Source of the DNA: Acanthopleura granulata
Lineage: Eukaryota > Mollusca > Polyplacophora > Chitonida > Chitonidae
Direction: 5' to 3'
Length of the DNA stretch: 64,000 bases
Assembly (NCBI GenBank): GCA_016165875.1
Contig: JABBOT010000014.1
Coordinates: 8,913,489 to 8,977,488 of the forward strand
Shown: positions 11,190 to 22,972 of the stretch, one piece after another
Numbering within the stretch: the first letter of the stretch is position 1
How the letters are laid out: every line of letters starts with the position of its first letter
The notes under the pieces: model-generated
The model's input: the letters and a program-made list of their open reading frames with translations, nothing else
What the model was told of the DNA's origin: nothing
The model's database searches: none
Program-made: the position numbers and the translations under genes

Positions 11190-14100
11190 CGTCACATTTG
11201 GAAATATCACGAATATACAAAAGCGATGTCTTGAAAACAGGTGTCTATAGGGTGAATGTGCAGCTTACCTCAACAGAATGCATTTTATCCAATATACCGA
11301 GGAGCAGCACACACATTCCCAAACAGGGAATACAAATCTTGCATTTGTTGTGTACATCCATCATTTGCAAAACCATACATCACAGGTGAAATCACGATAA
11401 TCCGTTACTAATAACCACGCGTGAACCATGTAAGCCAAAGACCGTCGCGGGAATGAGGACCCATCAAGCATGTCTCGATTAGTATTTTAAGGGAATAAAA
11501 CGCCTTAAGGCGAAGAATTTGTTTGAAGGCAATTTAGTACTGTACGCAAGCTACTATCATGATCCGGCTGGCATTCACGCTTCATAAAAGAACATTCTAA
11601 ATGTAAATCAAGAGTTTTATGGTAAGCAAAATTATCCAAGTATCCATATCACAAACCACTCCATCAGCCTGTTAAACATAAGTTTTCATTCCTGTCATAT
11701 TTAAGCTGCTTTTGGGGGTTTTTTTTATAATTTAAAATAATTTAAAACCCGCCGGGATATAATTTATATTTGTATGATTATTACGTTTGCAATGTAGGAC
11801 ATAAATAAATTTCAGCTCTTCCGGTTTTTTCTTTAATCGTAAGTAACGTATGTATGGTTTTGAGAGCATTTAAACCATCTTTTTGCTAACAGACAGAGCA
11901 CAGCAACGTAATTATCCGCTAAAACTGGCTCGGCCGCACAAGCGTACAAATCTGCCCTAAATATGTTCACCATCAAAAATACCGTTCCACAGCAGCCTGA
12001 CTGGAAGCCCTAGGAAGAGATAAGAAGAGGTCCAGACCTACGACTTATTGGCACGTCTTGCATTTGTACCAAATGCCAGATTTTCATAGAAATCTCTGAA
12101 TAATGGACTGGGGTTTGACCTACTGGCACACAGGCGGTTCTTCCTATTTCCCGGCTTATGGGTTTGGCAGAGATTTTGACGGCCGTTAACTGGCATTTCG
12201 TAGAGAATGGAACAGCTTTTTTATCAGTTACCTGCCAGCCCCCAACCTATACAACGGCCAGCAAACGAACGTACAGCGAGATGACGACAGGCCTTATATC
12301 TTCGGATTGGATGAGTGGACATCGTATAGCATCGTGTCCAAAGTGATTAAGGCTGCGCTCAACCCTGAGCTGATTCCTCATCTCAAGCATATCCTGGATT
12401 CTGTTTTCATTATTCCATAGTACCGCATAAAATATGCATGCTGGCGGAGAGTTTAGAGAGAGGACTAGGCGGAAAATTCTTCACGGTGATCAGTCCAACT
12501 TGTCTAGTCATTAAAGATTTAACCATGACCGAAACGAACCGAACTGTCACCTGTTGCCGTGGGAAAATATCCGACACTAATAAAAACTACAGGTATATAG
12601 GAACGATGGTAACCGTGCCAAAAAGAAACATAGGGTTTCACGGGGATCTCATGTCCCAGTCTGGGTCCTAATTATTTCGAATTTCAGATTTGCCTCAAAA
12701 TTAAAATCGATAAATAATTTAAAAATTAAACCATACCGGGGTATTGCAAATTTTCACGGAAATTTTGTAGGTGTAGTTATTTGCAGAAGGTCTCAACGAT
12801 ATATTAGATTCTTTGGCAAACTGGGAAATGAAAAGAAGAAAAAAACAATCTTGGCAAAACAGAGCCGAGCCCGGAAGTACATGTATTTCTGTCTGCACCC
12901 GCAAGGCCTGAATAACAAGTCGACCATATCATGGCATTTGATAAGCCATTTATTAATAAGGCATTTGGAATTTGCTATTTGATCGGAGAACATTTGATTA
13001 CAATTATGACAGATTACAGCCAAAGGCGGCTTGGCAAAAGGCAAATGCTATTGGAATAAGTCTTTTGGTGCCTTTTATAGGTACTGTTGCATGTGGTAAC
13101 AATAAGAGATGGACCCCCCTGATTAGATGAACGTCGTATTCATTCTACTGCAGCAATGATACCATATTCTGTTTCACAGACATACCCGAACTCAACTGGA
13201 TTAGAAAGTCATATGTATGGCAGGTATTTTCAACACTATATATCCCTACATCTGCTTTGGTTCATTTAGGAAGTTCTTTTGATTTTGCGTATTAATTGTT
13301 CACTGGCGATTAAGCTCACATTATGTGGGGATTTGTCAAAATTGTTTCAATGAATGGGATACACTTGGTATGGCTCTGAAATTCTAGCTGATACCCACCA
13401 CTGTGTTAAGCACAAAAAATGGTTATTTTCTATACAAGATATTCATTCTTCACAATACCGTAATTCTTCAAACAATCGGCAGTTTGTTATTTTCAGCATC
13501 TCGAATGCTCCACTCTCCATATTCTGGTGACACCCTGTCACTTGGAATTAAGGAGACATTGCCCTTATCGAACCCGTCCCAATAACTAAAGCGGTCAGCA
13601 AGTACCCCTAAAGCCGTCCATCTCCCGGAGATCTAACCTCAATGACCCCAAGCTCGTTTTCCAAAAACACCAACCCCCTTTAACGACCGCATCGATGCAC
13701 ATAAAGTTTCCGCTGTTTGAATGAGTTGCATCGATTCATCTTAAACAGTCCCTATCTACGTCCTTTGCTTGTTAATCAGAGCTGCACGCTTCCCGGGAGA
13801 AGGACACGCCGCTAAACTTTACCACCTTGTAGATTTATCGGCACATTGCGCGTTCCGGGAGCTGAAATCTTCACGAGACCCCCGTTCCTGAGGTCCGTAG
13901 TGATCAAGCCACTCCGTCTTACCTCCTCTCTAAGTCGGCCGTCTTTAGCGCTGCAAACTGGGCGAGCGGTCGAGACCCCGTCGGATTGCCACTACAACCA
14001 CTCCTTTCCTTCATTTATGAACTGTCGATATCCGGCTAATAAATTGTGCCCAGGCACTGATGGCTGGCAAATTGCTGGATTCGACTAAGTACAGACGCAC

Positions 14101-15829
14101 AATAAACTTCATCATGTCTGCCGTTCTATTAAATAAATTTCGCGCCATTTTCAGCTAATTAGATGAGAGTCCTTTGTCCTATAAACGCCAGCTTTTGAAG
14201 AGCCGAGATAACAGTGGTTTTGCGGTCAGCTGATTTATTACCCTCGTGCGCGGGGTCACGTGACCCACAAAAACATCCGGGCATCGGTACAATGAGCAGC
14301 TGTACAAAGGATTGCGCTCGCATCCAACGCTTATTAGACAAAAAAGGATTTCACAGAAGCAAGCTGCTAGACAGGAAAAGAAATGTAGAGGGTTTTAAAA
14401 TGCCGTGGTGAAAGTCGAGTCATCATGACCTTTCGCTAGTCTGAGTTTCCGGAAGAAAAGCCTTTTGAAAAGGTACGAGTGTGAGGCCATGGGGAGGTAT
14501 GAGACAAAGAAACGGGCACGACCGACAAACAGAAGAAAATGTCAATTCTCTGCAAACTGAAAAGAATGTTAAACAGTGCGCCTTTAACTGCAACAAAGAT
14601 GGGTGTCGGGCTTATAGGATTTTATTGTATTCTGAGTCACGGATTTATTGACGACTTCGATGATATTCTCGTCCATCTTCCGTTCGGATTTGAGGCCCGG
14701 GAAAAGCAACATACCTCACAACAGAACACATAGAGGTTTGGTGGATAAAATGAAAACATTCTCTTCGCTTCACTGTGCCTTATAAGAACATAGGGACAGA
14801 GGAAGGATCATTCTGTATGCTGGCTTAATTTAAATAAATCGAACGATGCATTTTGGAAAAATGACAACCATTGCTTGCTACACTATAATATATATGCTTA
14901 AACCCGGCTGTGAATTACCTACAACTGTAAGAATTTGCCAAAGGATATTGGGGAGGGTTTAGAGTGACAATGTCCGTTCGTTTTACCCGCCATGTGAAGC
15001 ACAAGACAAACGTTAAGGGTCAGCGTAACTGATTAAATCTGTATGCCTTTGAGATGACCCATTTCTTATAAAACAGCCCCCCAAGAAATGACAAAAACTG
15101 ACAGTTGTAGAAACGTAAACCCATCCAAGTATGGCAAAGTAACAGCTGGCTACCTGTGTGGTATTACTCTACCGCATACGCTTAGCTTACATTTTCTTCC
15201 TCGATAAAATAGCTTGTGCCATAATTCATTTAAGCGGAAGACGTCATGATTGCAGTCGATGAAATGTCTCTGACAGTGATTACAGTGAATTGTACTGTAC
15301 AGTTATAATGTCATTGCATATAGAGTTCCACTATATATAACGAAGCAGTTAGATGGCAATATTACCGCAAATGCTAAATTTTAGCTTTTAGACCAGACTG
15401 ACAAACCTCGCAGCATCCGATAAGGTTCGTGCGTGAAGCCGTCTGTCGTGTTAGCCGTCAGTGGGACCACTTCAGCGGCACTAAACAGATGCTATCCCGG
15501 CTCACCATCTGTTACGTAATCTTAATATCTGTGCGGAAAGAAAGATATGTGTATATTTCTTGGAGTAAACCGTTTACCTTTGACGTCCATCGGGTACACA
15601 TTTACATGTTGAACTCGCCTTGTCCTTTATTGTGGATTTGATTCGGTATGTAAGCCTACTATTATATATATTAGGCGATGCAGCACTGAAACTGCTGATT
15701 CTGCAACAGAACCCAGTAAATGTATATATTTGCTAATACTGCTGAGTGGACTGTTGGTCGAAAGGATAAGCATACCTCTGGGGAAGGTGAGAAGTGGCCG
15801 GGTTATTGATTACTTCCCTTGGTGTTAAT
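11190..15829. other. Long spacer without recognised gene
   Basis: Alternating A+T-rich stretches and G+C-richer patches, for example 13600-14060 and 14160-14420. Frames are at most about 80 codons and lack motifs. I see no SINE or tandem array here. The G+C-richer patches could be conserved non-coding DNA, which needs comparison with a related genome. Confidence 0.5.
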
Positions 15830-16131
15830 GATACACGGAGTACGGGTTCAAGCCCGGCCTTAATTGGTCGGGGTATTTGTACATCCCTCCGCCGACGCTG
15901 TTGGTGGCGATAAGTGATCGACAGCGCACGTGAGGGTGTTGACGCAGTTTACCGTTCGTTGAACACCATTTGACTTCCATGAAATATGATGGGCATATAT
16001 CTGGAGGCCACACGTCGGAGAGCTTGTCAGTACCTCTCTAACGGCGGTTTTTTCATGGTATAAAACTGTCCATCGTATTTGAGCGAAAAGTTCTTAACTA
16101 TTGTCGTTAACTAACATTCAGCTAAATAAAA
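15830..16131 (+). mobile_element. SINE family B with 11-bp target-site duplication
   Basis: It starts just before a B-box-like GGGTTCAAGCCC (15843-15854). The distinct body includes GGCGATAAGTGATCG, GAGGGTGTTGACGC and GGCCACACGTCGGAGAGC. The tail (ATAAAACTGTCC .. GAAAAGTTCTTAACTATTGTCGTTAA .. AAATAAA) is a decayed form of the family A tail. The perfect direct repeat TTGGTGTTAAT lies at 15819-15829 and 16132-16142. Most of the tRNA-like head is missing. The frame 15825-16013 on the minus strand is an artefact of the element. Confidence 0.82.
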
Positions 16132-16289
16132 TTGGTGTTAATATAGCTTGGTAATAGTAGGACTTTCACGTGAAAGCTCAGTTTTGGATGTCAGGGGACG
16201 TCACTCATCCAAGTGCAGATTGAGTTCTCTCATAGCGTCATATCCGAGGCGGCTGTGGCGCGCTCGCCTGATTCCGATTGACGGTATTG

Positions 16290-16853
16290 ATGTGCCACAT
16301 ACTGTGTGAGCTAGCTCATACAGGTAAGGCCAAAGTTGGCTGTAATCACCTCTTCTCGAACCGGCTTTTAATACCTAACATGGTTTGCTGGCAGGCAAAT
16401 CAAACCGATGGTGCCGTACCGCCGCCACCAACTCGTGGACAATACGCTCCAATTTGCAATGTCTGGTTTTCCAACAGGGCGCGGCATCGGGAACAAGTTG
16501 AGCAGGATGGAGAAGACGTGGCTAGCCAAAGCTTGCGACCTATGAGTAAAGTGGGAATAAGGCAAGAGGAAGGTGCGCGGTGGTACTTGGGAGGTTTGTC
16601 ATCCTTCGGACGACGCCATACCTTAATGAGGCACCAAATTTATCCAGACTGCTCGCTCCAGCCGGCCAAACTGGTTTATGCAATCGAACAGAACTATATA
16701 ACAACGCTTCAAAACCACCCTCTAATCAATGAATCAATGTTGAAAATATTAATCTATTGTGATCGCGGTCTCACTCCAATCGTGTCTCCACGAAGCTATA
16801 GAATTCATTTTCCTTTCCCATTACAAAGTCTAAGCCGGGCTTGGCGTGCCTAA
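16290..16853 (+). CDS. Longest ATG frame, 187 codons, unidentified
   Basis: An ATG-initiated frame of 187 codons ending in TAA, in a G+C-richer stretch. The predicted product is basic and Arg/Gln/Pro-containing, with a PPPP run near residue 45, no hydrophobic segment and no motif I recognise. A frame this long is somewhat unlikely by chance in 64 kb, but not strongly so. No splice or promoter signal supports it, and an antisense frame (16565-16368) is also open. Treat as hypothetical. Confidence 0.15.
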   Translation: MCHILCELAHTGKAKVGCNHLFSNRLLIPNMVCWQANQTDGAVPPPPTRGQYAPICNVWFSNRARHREQVEQDGEDVASQSLRPMSKVGIRQEEGARWYLGGLSSFGRRHTLMRHQIYPDCSLQPAKLVYAIEQNYITTLQNHPLINESMLKILIYCDRGLTPIVSPRSYRIHFPFPLQSLSRAWRA

Positions 16854-17048
16854 TGAGTGGCGGAGTGGGGAGCGGGCGTTATTAGGTGAGCCCGATCACA
16901 GTCGCTAGCAGCATGATAAACGCCAGCTCAACACGCTACTGTTCCGGCCCCCTTTCTTCTAAAGGAACGTAATTAATACCATCTGGGCTCAAACAGAAAA
17001 TGCCCAGCATATATTAATAAGTATTTGTTGAGTTTTTATGTGGCTTTT

Positions 17049-17071
17049 ATCAATCTTTTGAAAAGATTGAT
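17049..17071. repeat. Perfect 11-bp inverted repeat
   Basis: Arms ATCAATCTTTT and AAAAGATTGAT are separated by one G. It would form a cruciform or an RNA hairpin with a very small loop. There is no flanking U-tract or gene, so its role is unknown. Confidence 0.85.
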
Positions 17072-17269
17072 GTAACTTATTCTTGGCGTCTCTTGCCTTC
17101 ATTGTATTAATAAAACATTAAATGTGCTAATGTGCCGCGAGCGCGCGGGGATCTGCTTTTTATATTACGATCCACAGAGCTGCTTTGTTTCTGTCCACGT
17201 CACTCTAACAAGATTTTATCATAGCACGATTGAGTGTGAGCGTTCCTATTGTCTCTTTTCATTGCATTA

Positions 17270-17720
17270 CCCGATTTATCAGATGCAACAGTTTCACATC
17301 ATGCAAACATATACATGCGATCGGTCCTGCAAAATACGGCTAGCCCTCGAGAAACTGTGTCTTTTAAATAACGTATGGGTCGTCAAAGGAAAATGCATAG
17401 TATCTGTTTATCACAAACAATAGTTTCACGAGATCAAAACGTACACGCCATCCAGTAACACTCTGCCACCATTCAATATGCAGACACCGTGCCTTTAGAG
17501 ACACAACAGATATTCAAAGGTAAATGCCGTGTATGTGGTTATCAGATACAACGGTTTCACTTCATCAAAATATACGCGCAATCCTTTGAAATACGGCAAG
17601 CCTTCAATATGCAGACGTCTTGTCTTTTGTCTTTTCACTTCGGCAAGGCAAGCATACAATCCTGTAAAATACTGCTAGCCTTGAATACGTAGACATTATG
17701 TCTTTTGATCACAACATACG
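17270..17720 (+). repeat. Degenerate long-period tandem repeat (about 120-140 bp)
   Basis: Three to four diverged copies share ordered blocks: CAACAGTTTCACATCATC, then AAATATACRCGCAATCCT, then GAAATACGGCTAGCCTTCAA, then TATGCAGACACTGTGTCTTTT, then AAAGGTAAATGCCGTAT. The TTTCAC anchors fall near 17293, 17413, 17553 and 17636. Frames of 99 and 67 codons across it are probably fortuitous. Confidence 0.75.
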
Positions 17721-20178
17721 GACACCCAAACGGAAGTACTCGAGGTTTTTTTTCCTATATGAATCGATAAATATAACGTGAAAGTGTTCCATATATCAGA
17801 AAGTTAAACACCAGAAAAGTAAGAGCAAAAACAAGGCTACACATAAAATGCCTCAGAGTACAGCTGTTATGAAGTTGAAAGTATTTCAAGCAATCAATCC
17901 ATGGTTATATCGTTTAAAAAGTCCTGTGTAGGATATCACTGAATAAACAACAAGTTCATTGACGCCAGATCAATATATGTTATGATTCGCTCAAGAGGAG
18001 AAGCGATACTCGTGTATTAAGCCATGGGACAAATTTTAGAACTACACTATATAGTATTTCCAAACGGCTAGTGGTTTCACATATGGGTGACGGTTAATCG
18101 ACTGTAGCCAGTCCTTAGATATAACCTATCGGGAGAAAAAATATAAAAACGACTCCCCTTATTATGACGTAATCCGGTGGGTTTTTAAAACAAGTAATCG
18201 AGATTGCCCTGATCAACAAACCAGATGTATAGGTACGTACATTTGTAGATCTATAAATCTATCACAATCTTTCAATGTTTAAACGTAAGGTCTACGTTCC
18301 ACCTAAGGTTAGTCCTACATCTATTTCCAGGTAGCTATTTACCTTAAAATTATATGTATGTATTTGAAAGACTGGGATGCCTGTTTTATTATTATTTGGG
18401 AATATGACTTTTGCTATTGTTTTACCAGAACTTTGAATTTGTCACTTTGCTTACTACAGATTACGTTGTGTGTATTCTTTCAGGATAGTAATCATGCGCT
18501 GGAATTGTGCAAATAAAAACAATGAAACTATATCCTACATGTAGCATTATACATGTAAGAAAACGCAATTATATGAATTATTGCACTACTGGAGAGTACG
18601 TGCACCTTGACGACAGGTACATTGTGCTTTTCACATTGATATCAAGATGATAGCTCAACTTGAGCGTTCCCTCGATCGAGCACCGAAGACACGGCCTGAA
18701 GCCTACAAGTGAAACTTTATATTATGGTCAGTCAAGAACAATCTTACTGTTTGATGGTATCGCGGTTACATTGTCTCAGTCACAGTTTTAATATTGCCAG
18801 TGACAAAGGAATTCGCATTTAAACTAAGGAAATTGTCATCTGAAATGACGATATAGTGTCTATATGTACTGGCTTTCCAATTCTATTCGACTAAGGTATA
18901 AAATGTGTCAACTTATCACCTTCATTATTAATTCATGCCTAATCAACAGGAAACAATCCATGTTTATTTAATGATTGAATCTGGCATTCTGGGGAGAAAA
19001 GGGCAAAAAGTTGTCATTTCTGGATAAAATATTCAACTTGCCACTCTGGTTACCGGGGTAAATGATGAGGCCGCTGTGACCTCTCAAATTATAATTCACC
19101 TTGTAATCTATTATTTCTAGCGTACTCCTTTTTGGAGGTCAAGTAGTCAACTGACGTGGCAAATATTTTATCTCCAATAACTCCGACTTAGTCTTCTTTT
19201 CTTCTCGAAAAAACAACAACACCACCAACACTTTTGAGTTCGATACATGCTAGAAACCTTAAACGCGAATCATGGTTTCAAATTTTCAAGATTTCCAGTA
19301 CTACTTGTGCGGGGTGTACAAGAATAACTTGCTGCCCACCAGGATAAAAACGGTTATTATTTCAATCAGTGATTACTGGTAACATTGATTCCATACTTAA
19401 CGTCATGAAAAATGAATTGAAAAATGAGTTATTTTATACCTACGCTAAAAGTTAAAGCTTTGTGACGAACATTTTTTTTTTTGTTTTGAAGAACAAGATT
19501 AGTGGAATTTTATGACACCGGATATTACAGTATCCCGCATGTTCATAAACTGATCACCTAATACCGCTGTGTGTAATAACGATCGTCCCTTGAAGCTGAC
19601 AAAAGAGCAGAATTAATGTGCTGGCTTCACAATAAAGCACCGTTATGTATGCATGCTTCAATATCCTGTTAAGACCATTGAAAAATATTAAGTTTCTTCT
19701 TTAATTTATAATCCTGGTGAATGGTCGATAGTGTATGAGAACACTTCCCTTTGATGATGTTTTGAGGCATGGGATTTATAATGCGGCTTGCTGACACATG
19801 CTAACTCGCACCGGCTAATGGAATTGATGCGTCTCATATATGCCATCAACAGAGCGTAAAAGTTCACTGATGAGAGCCTTACTTGAAACACACGCTTTGG
19901 GTCAGAGATCATAGGGCGCTTATTCGCTGAGATGATCAGAGTGCTATAAGTTAGCTATAAGGTGAAATATATGGGGGAGTGGAGGGAGTGCGTGCGGCTG
20001 AGGGGGAGGGGGGCTCGACTATAGATATATGTGAAATTTCACAAAATATATATAACATCACATTTATTACCATACTCTAACTTGTAGAGCAGGGCATTTG
20101 GGTAATACCTTCAGAGATTATTGCAAATAAAAGTCTCAATGTCGTAAACAGAATATTATCGCGAGAGTTAAAAATTCA
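17720..20178. other. A+T-rich spacer
   Basis: No gene or interspersed repeat recognised. It includes a poly-T tract (19472-19482) and a G-rich tract (19973-20013) with runs of five, two, three, five and six G, a likely G-quadruplex former on the plus strand. Confidence 0.5.
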
Positions 20179-20250
20179 GCTGGCCGCCGTCGTGTAAGTG
20201 AAATATTCTTGAGTACGGCGTAGTGACACCAATCAAATAAATCCATAAAT
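20179..20250 (+). mobile_element. SINE family A tail fragment
   Basis: Only the conserved 3' end is present: CTGGCCGCCGTCGTGTAAGT, then GAAATATTCTTGAGTACGGC, then CACCAATCAAATAAAT. A loose match between AAATTCAG just upstream and AAATTTCAG just downstream may be an eroded target-site duplication. Confidence 0.88.
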
Positions 20251-20439
20251 TTCAGGTTGTATCATGGAATACACTGCGGATTACATGACATACTGAGTGA
20301 TGGATGAATTGATTAACGGGATGACTGACAGATGGGTGAAATGCCCTAGGAGCTGGTTGACGCCATGCTTGCCTTCATAAGACAGTTAACTATACTGAGG
20401 GTATCATCATAACCATCGATTTTAAGAGCTGGAGCAGAC

Positions 20440-20500
20440 CTGAGATTTTCCCGGTATCAGGGAGCCACGTGTCTTAATGACGTCACGAGGGTTTCGTCAC
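20440..20500. promoter_or_regulatory. E-box plus CRE cluster
   Basis: CACGTG (20466-20471) is followed 6 bp later by the full cAMP-response palindrome TGACGTCA (20478-20485) and then a half-site CGTCACG. Such sites bind bHLH-ZIP and CREB/ATF factors. There is no gene start nearby, so function is unproven. Confidence 0.3.
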
Positions 20501-21482
20501 GGTGTTCGTGTGAAGATGAACAATGGCTGCCAATGGTTGTTTTGGCGGGGAACAAACTCTCAGAGTAAAATAGCTTAAAACGTACCACCTTGAAATTCTG
20601 GTACCTTTTTGCAAGAATAAGCCACTGTTAGTGATTAGGGATTTTGTTTGTTCCATGTCAGAGAATTCTTGTTAAATGTATGTAGATGTTTACGTCACCG
20701 AAAACAGTGAATAATTAAACCCTGAAATAGTTTTGTGGGCGTGGTGCACTATAAAAACAGACAGTCTTTATAGTCATTATTTTAATGAACGTTTTTTGTC
20801 GTTTTCGCCACCGATTGTTTGGCAAACGCTTGTAGAAATACCCTTATCGTTTTCCTGGAAAAGTTTGGTTGTCTTGGCATCTCCTATATTTCACTGGTCA
20901 TTTGAGCTGAAATGTCTACAAATTCTCTAGGTTTTTCCCCCAACAATAAAATTCTCATGTAAACACTGCAATTGGCGATCCTACCTACTTAGGATTCAGT
21001 AGAAACGCCTGTCTGGAGCTCATCAGATAAAACATGCCACATTTGGAGTTCCATCACCATATCGTCAGCGAGCTGTCCGCGCTCGACTCACCCCCAGACC
21101 CTCCCGTACAGGTAATCCTCAGAGTGTAGGGAAAACCACACTTGTTAATTACAATCCAATCTCCACGTTTGCAATGGACAGTTAGTCCCGGGCTTCACAT
21201 TAGTGTTTCGAGCATCCCATGAGCTCGCCGGCTGTCTTGAGATAGCCAACTTAAAGGCCAGCGGTGGCCAGAAATGTAAAGACGCGGTTCTAAAGTAAAG
21301 TTACTTGTATCCAGTGTGTAGCCTTTTGTTGAAATCCAATTCTCTCTTGGATTATATGCATAACAGTTGTTTGTACTCTTTCTTCCTCAAGCCTCTGCCC
21401 TCCCTTCCCACCAACCAAAAAGAAAAAAGGAAAAAAAATCGATACGTCTGGTAAAACAGCCGTGAATTGTAACTCGTCATTA

Positions 21483-21642
21483 GGCCATTAGGTCATTAGT
21501 TCAAATCTGGCTCTCGCTGAATTGTCTTCGGTGAAGTGAAGATCTTTGACAGATACTTGGCCAAGGTCGGTGGTTTGCACGTCACAGGAGTGAAAGATCA
21601 TTGCTCAAGACGTAAAACAGAAATGGAATCTCAATAAAGCAT
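21483..21642 (+). mobile_element. SINE family C, diverged copy
   Basis: A B-box-like AGTTCAAATCTGG (21499-21511) is followed by a body containing GATACTTGGCCAAGGTCGGT and a decayed form of the family A tail (GTGAAAGATCATTGCTCAAG, GACGTAAAACA, AATCTCAATAAA). The body differs from families A and B while the tail is shared, as in mosaic SINEs that use one partner LINE. No certain target-site duplication. Confidence 0.6.
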
Positions 21643-22385
21643 GTATAAAACTAACTCTCATTTATGCTCTACTAACTACTCGAGTCGCCAATGCGTTTCT
21701 TAGATACAGTCACAATAAGTGATGTTTACTCACATGGCTTTTATCGACGATGCTGTGCTTTAATAATACTTCAAATATGCTTTCCATAAAGCTTTTTCGG
21801 AGACAAAAGTGAGAAGAAAGGGATCATTATAACGGTATAGCACAAAAGCACGGTATTGTGCCCATCTCCGAACTTCATTGCCTAAATCATGTTAACCACG
21901 GTTTGGTTCACTATGTCCATATTGGTAGGACGTTCGTCCACATCCCGTGAAGAGTGTTGAAGTCAGTAACCTCATCAGCAGCGTTAGGTACTGCCAAGTG
22001 GGTCTGTTTACCCTTGTTTACCCTCTCACTGTCTCTCTACCTCCACTCCCCAGTTCCCAACCCCAATACGTATTATAAACCCTTACCGGTACCCAAAACA
22101 CCCATCCTGCTATAAATTCTTACCGCCGCTATAAACCAAATATAAGTGACACGTTCTCAAATATGGCGTGAAACATGAATTAAATCAATTCAAATAAATC
22201 ATAACGGTTCAATATATAGCCATCACGGCACGGAACATTTTTGGTGTTGTCCTCGTGGTGACGATTCTTCATACCGTCCTATCCACATATTGGATAAGTC
22301 GACACCGTCTAGATAACAAATGACAAACGTCTCCATTTGACTTGTTCACTGATATGCCCAATAGGACTCGGCCCTCGGTAAGCCT

Positions 22386-22778
22386 ATGAGGAATGCGATT
22401 GGTGAGTATATCCTACTGTTTGCTGTTGGCAAAGCGTCAGAAATTCCTGTCGACACCGGTGATGCAGTCAATCTTTGCTCTGTCGATAGCCATTCAACCG
22501 TGTCAGCATATAGATTTAATTCCGCACTACCAATACAGTTTCAAGTCGCCCGTCCGGTCGGCAGAATCCTGGGTGGATTTCACGCACCGAAAGTTCCGCC
22601 ACAGCATACATTTATGTTCACTAGAATGCTTTTACCATTGCCATTATCTGATTATATACGGCGCCTTCGCTCTTCACACAGTCTTATCCCCCCCCCCGTG
22701 AGAACGAGCTTTGGACATGCGTGTTACGTACGTTATTGCATGGAACCAGTTTTAAGTCAAAACTTACAACGTTATTAA
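22386..22778 (+). other. 130-codon frame, probably not a gene
   Basis: An ATG frame of 130 codons overlaps another frame of 102 codons in the +1 register. Neither has a recognisable motif, and a C10 tract (22689-22698) crosses both. Two equally open registers argue for chance openness in a G+C-richer patch. Confidence 0.12.
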
Positions 22779-22835
22779 AAGCCTAATTTGGGGTCATGTG
22801 AATTAAAATTAAGAAAACTTAACAAGCATTATGTG

Positions 22836-22972
22836 AATATAAAAGATCACAGCACAGAGAGTAAAACCAGAGCAACGAAGGAAAATGGTCGCCCGAAATC
22901 GGAGACATACACCTTCTGTCAACTTACCTAAGTTAAGAATTCATTCTAACTGTTCGTGTAAATGCTTAGACA
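22836..22972 (+). repeat. Unclassified dispersed repeat, copy 1
   Basis: It aligns by eye with 43387-43525. Shared ordered words are GAATATAA-A-GA, CAGCA(C/T)AGAGAGTAAAACC, ATGGTC(G/A)CC, TGTCAA(C/A)TTACCT, and TTCTAA(C/T)TG(T/C)TC(G/A)TGTAA. Orientation is the same in both. The family is unknown to me; there is no tRNA-like head or A-rich tail. Confidence 0.7.

Noticed and set aside
15825..16013. Minus-strand frame and a tRNA-like GGGTTCAAGCCC
   Set aside because: Both lie in the family B SINE. The B-box belongs to the SINE head, not to a tRNA gene; no cloverleaf can be completed.
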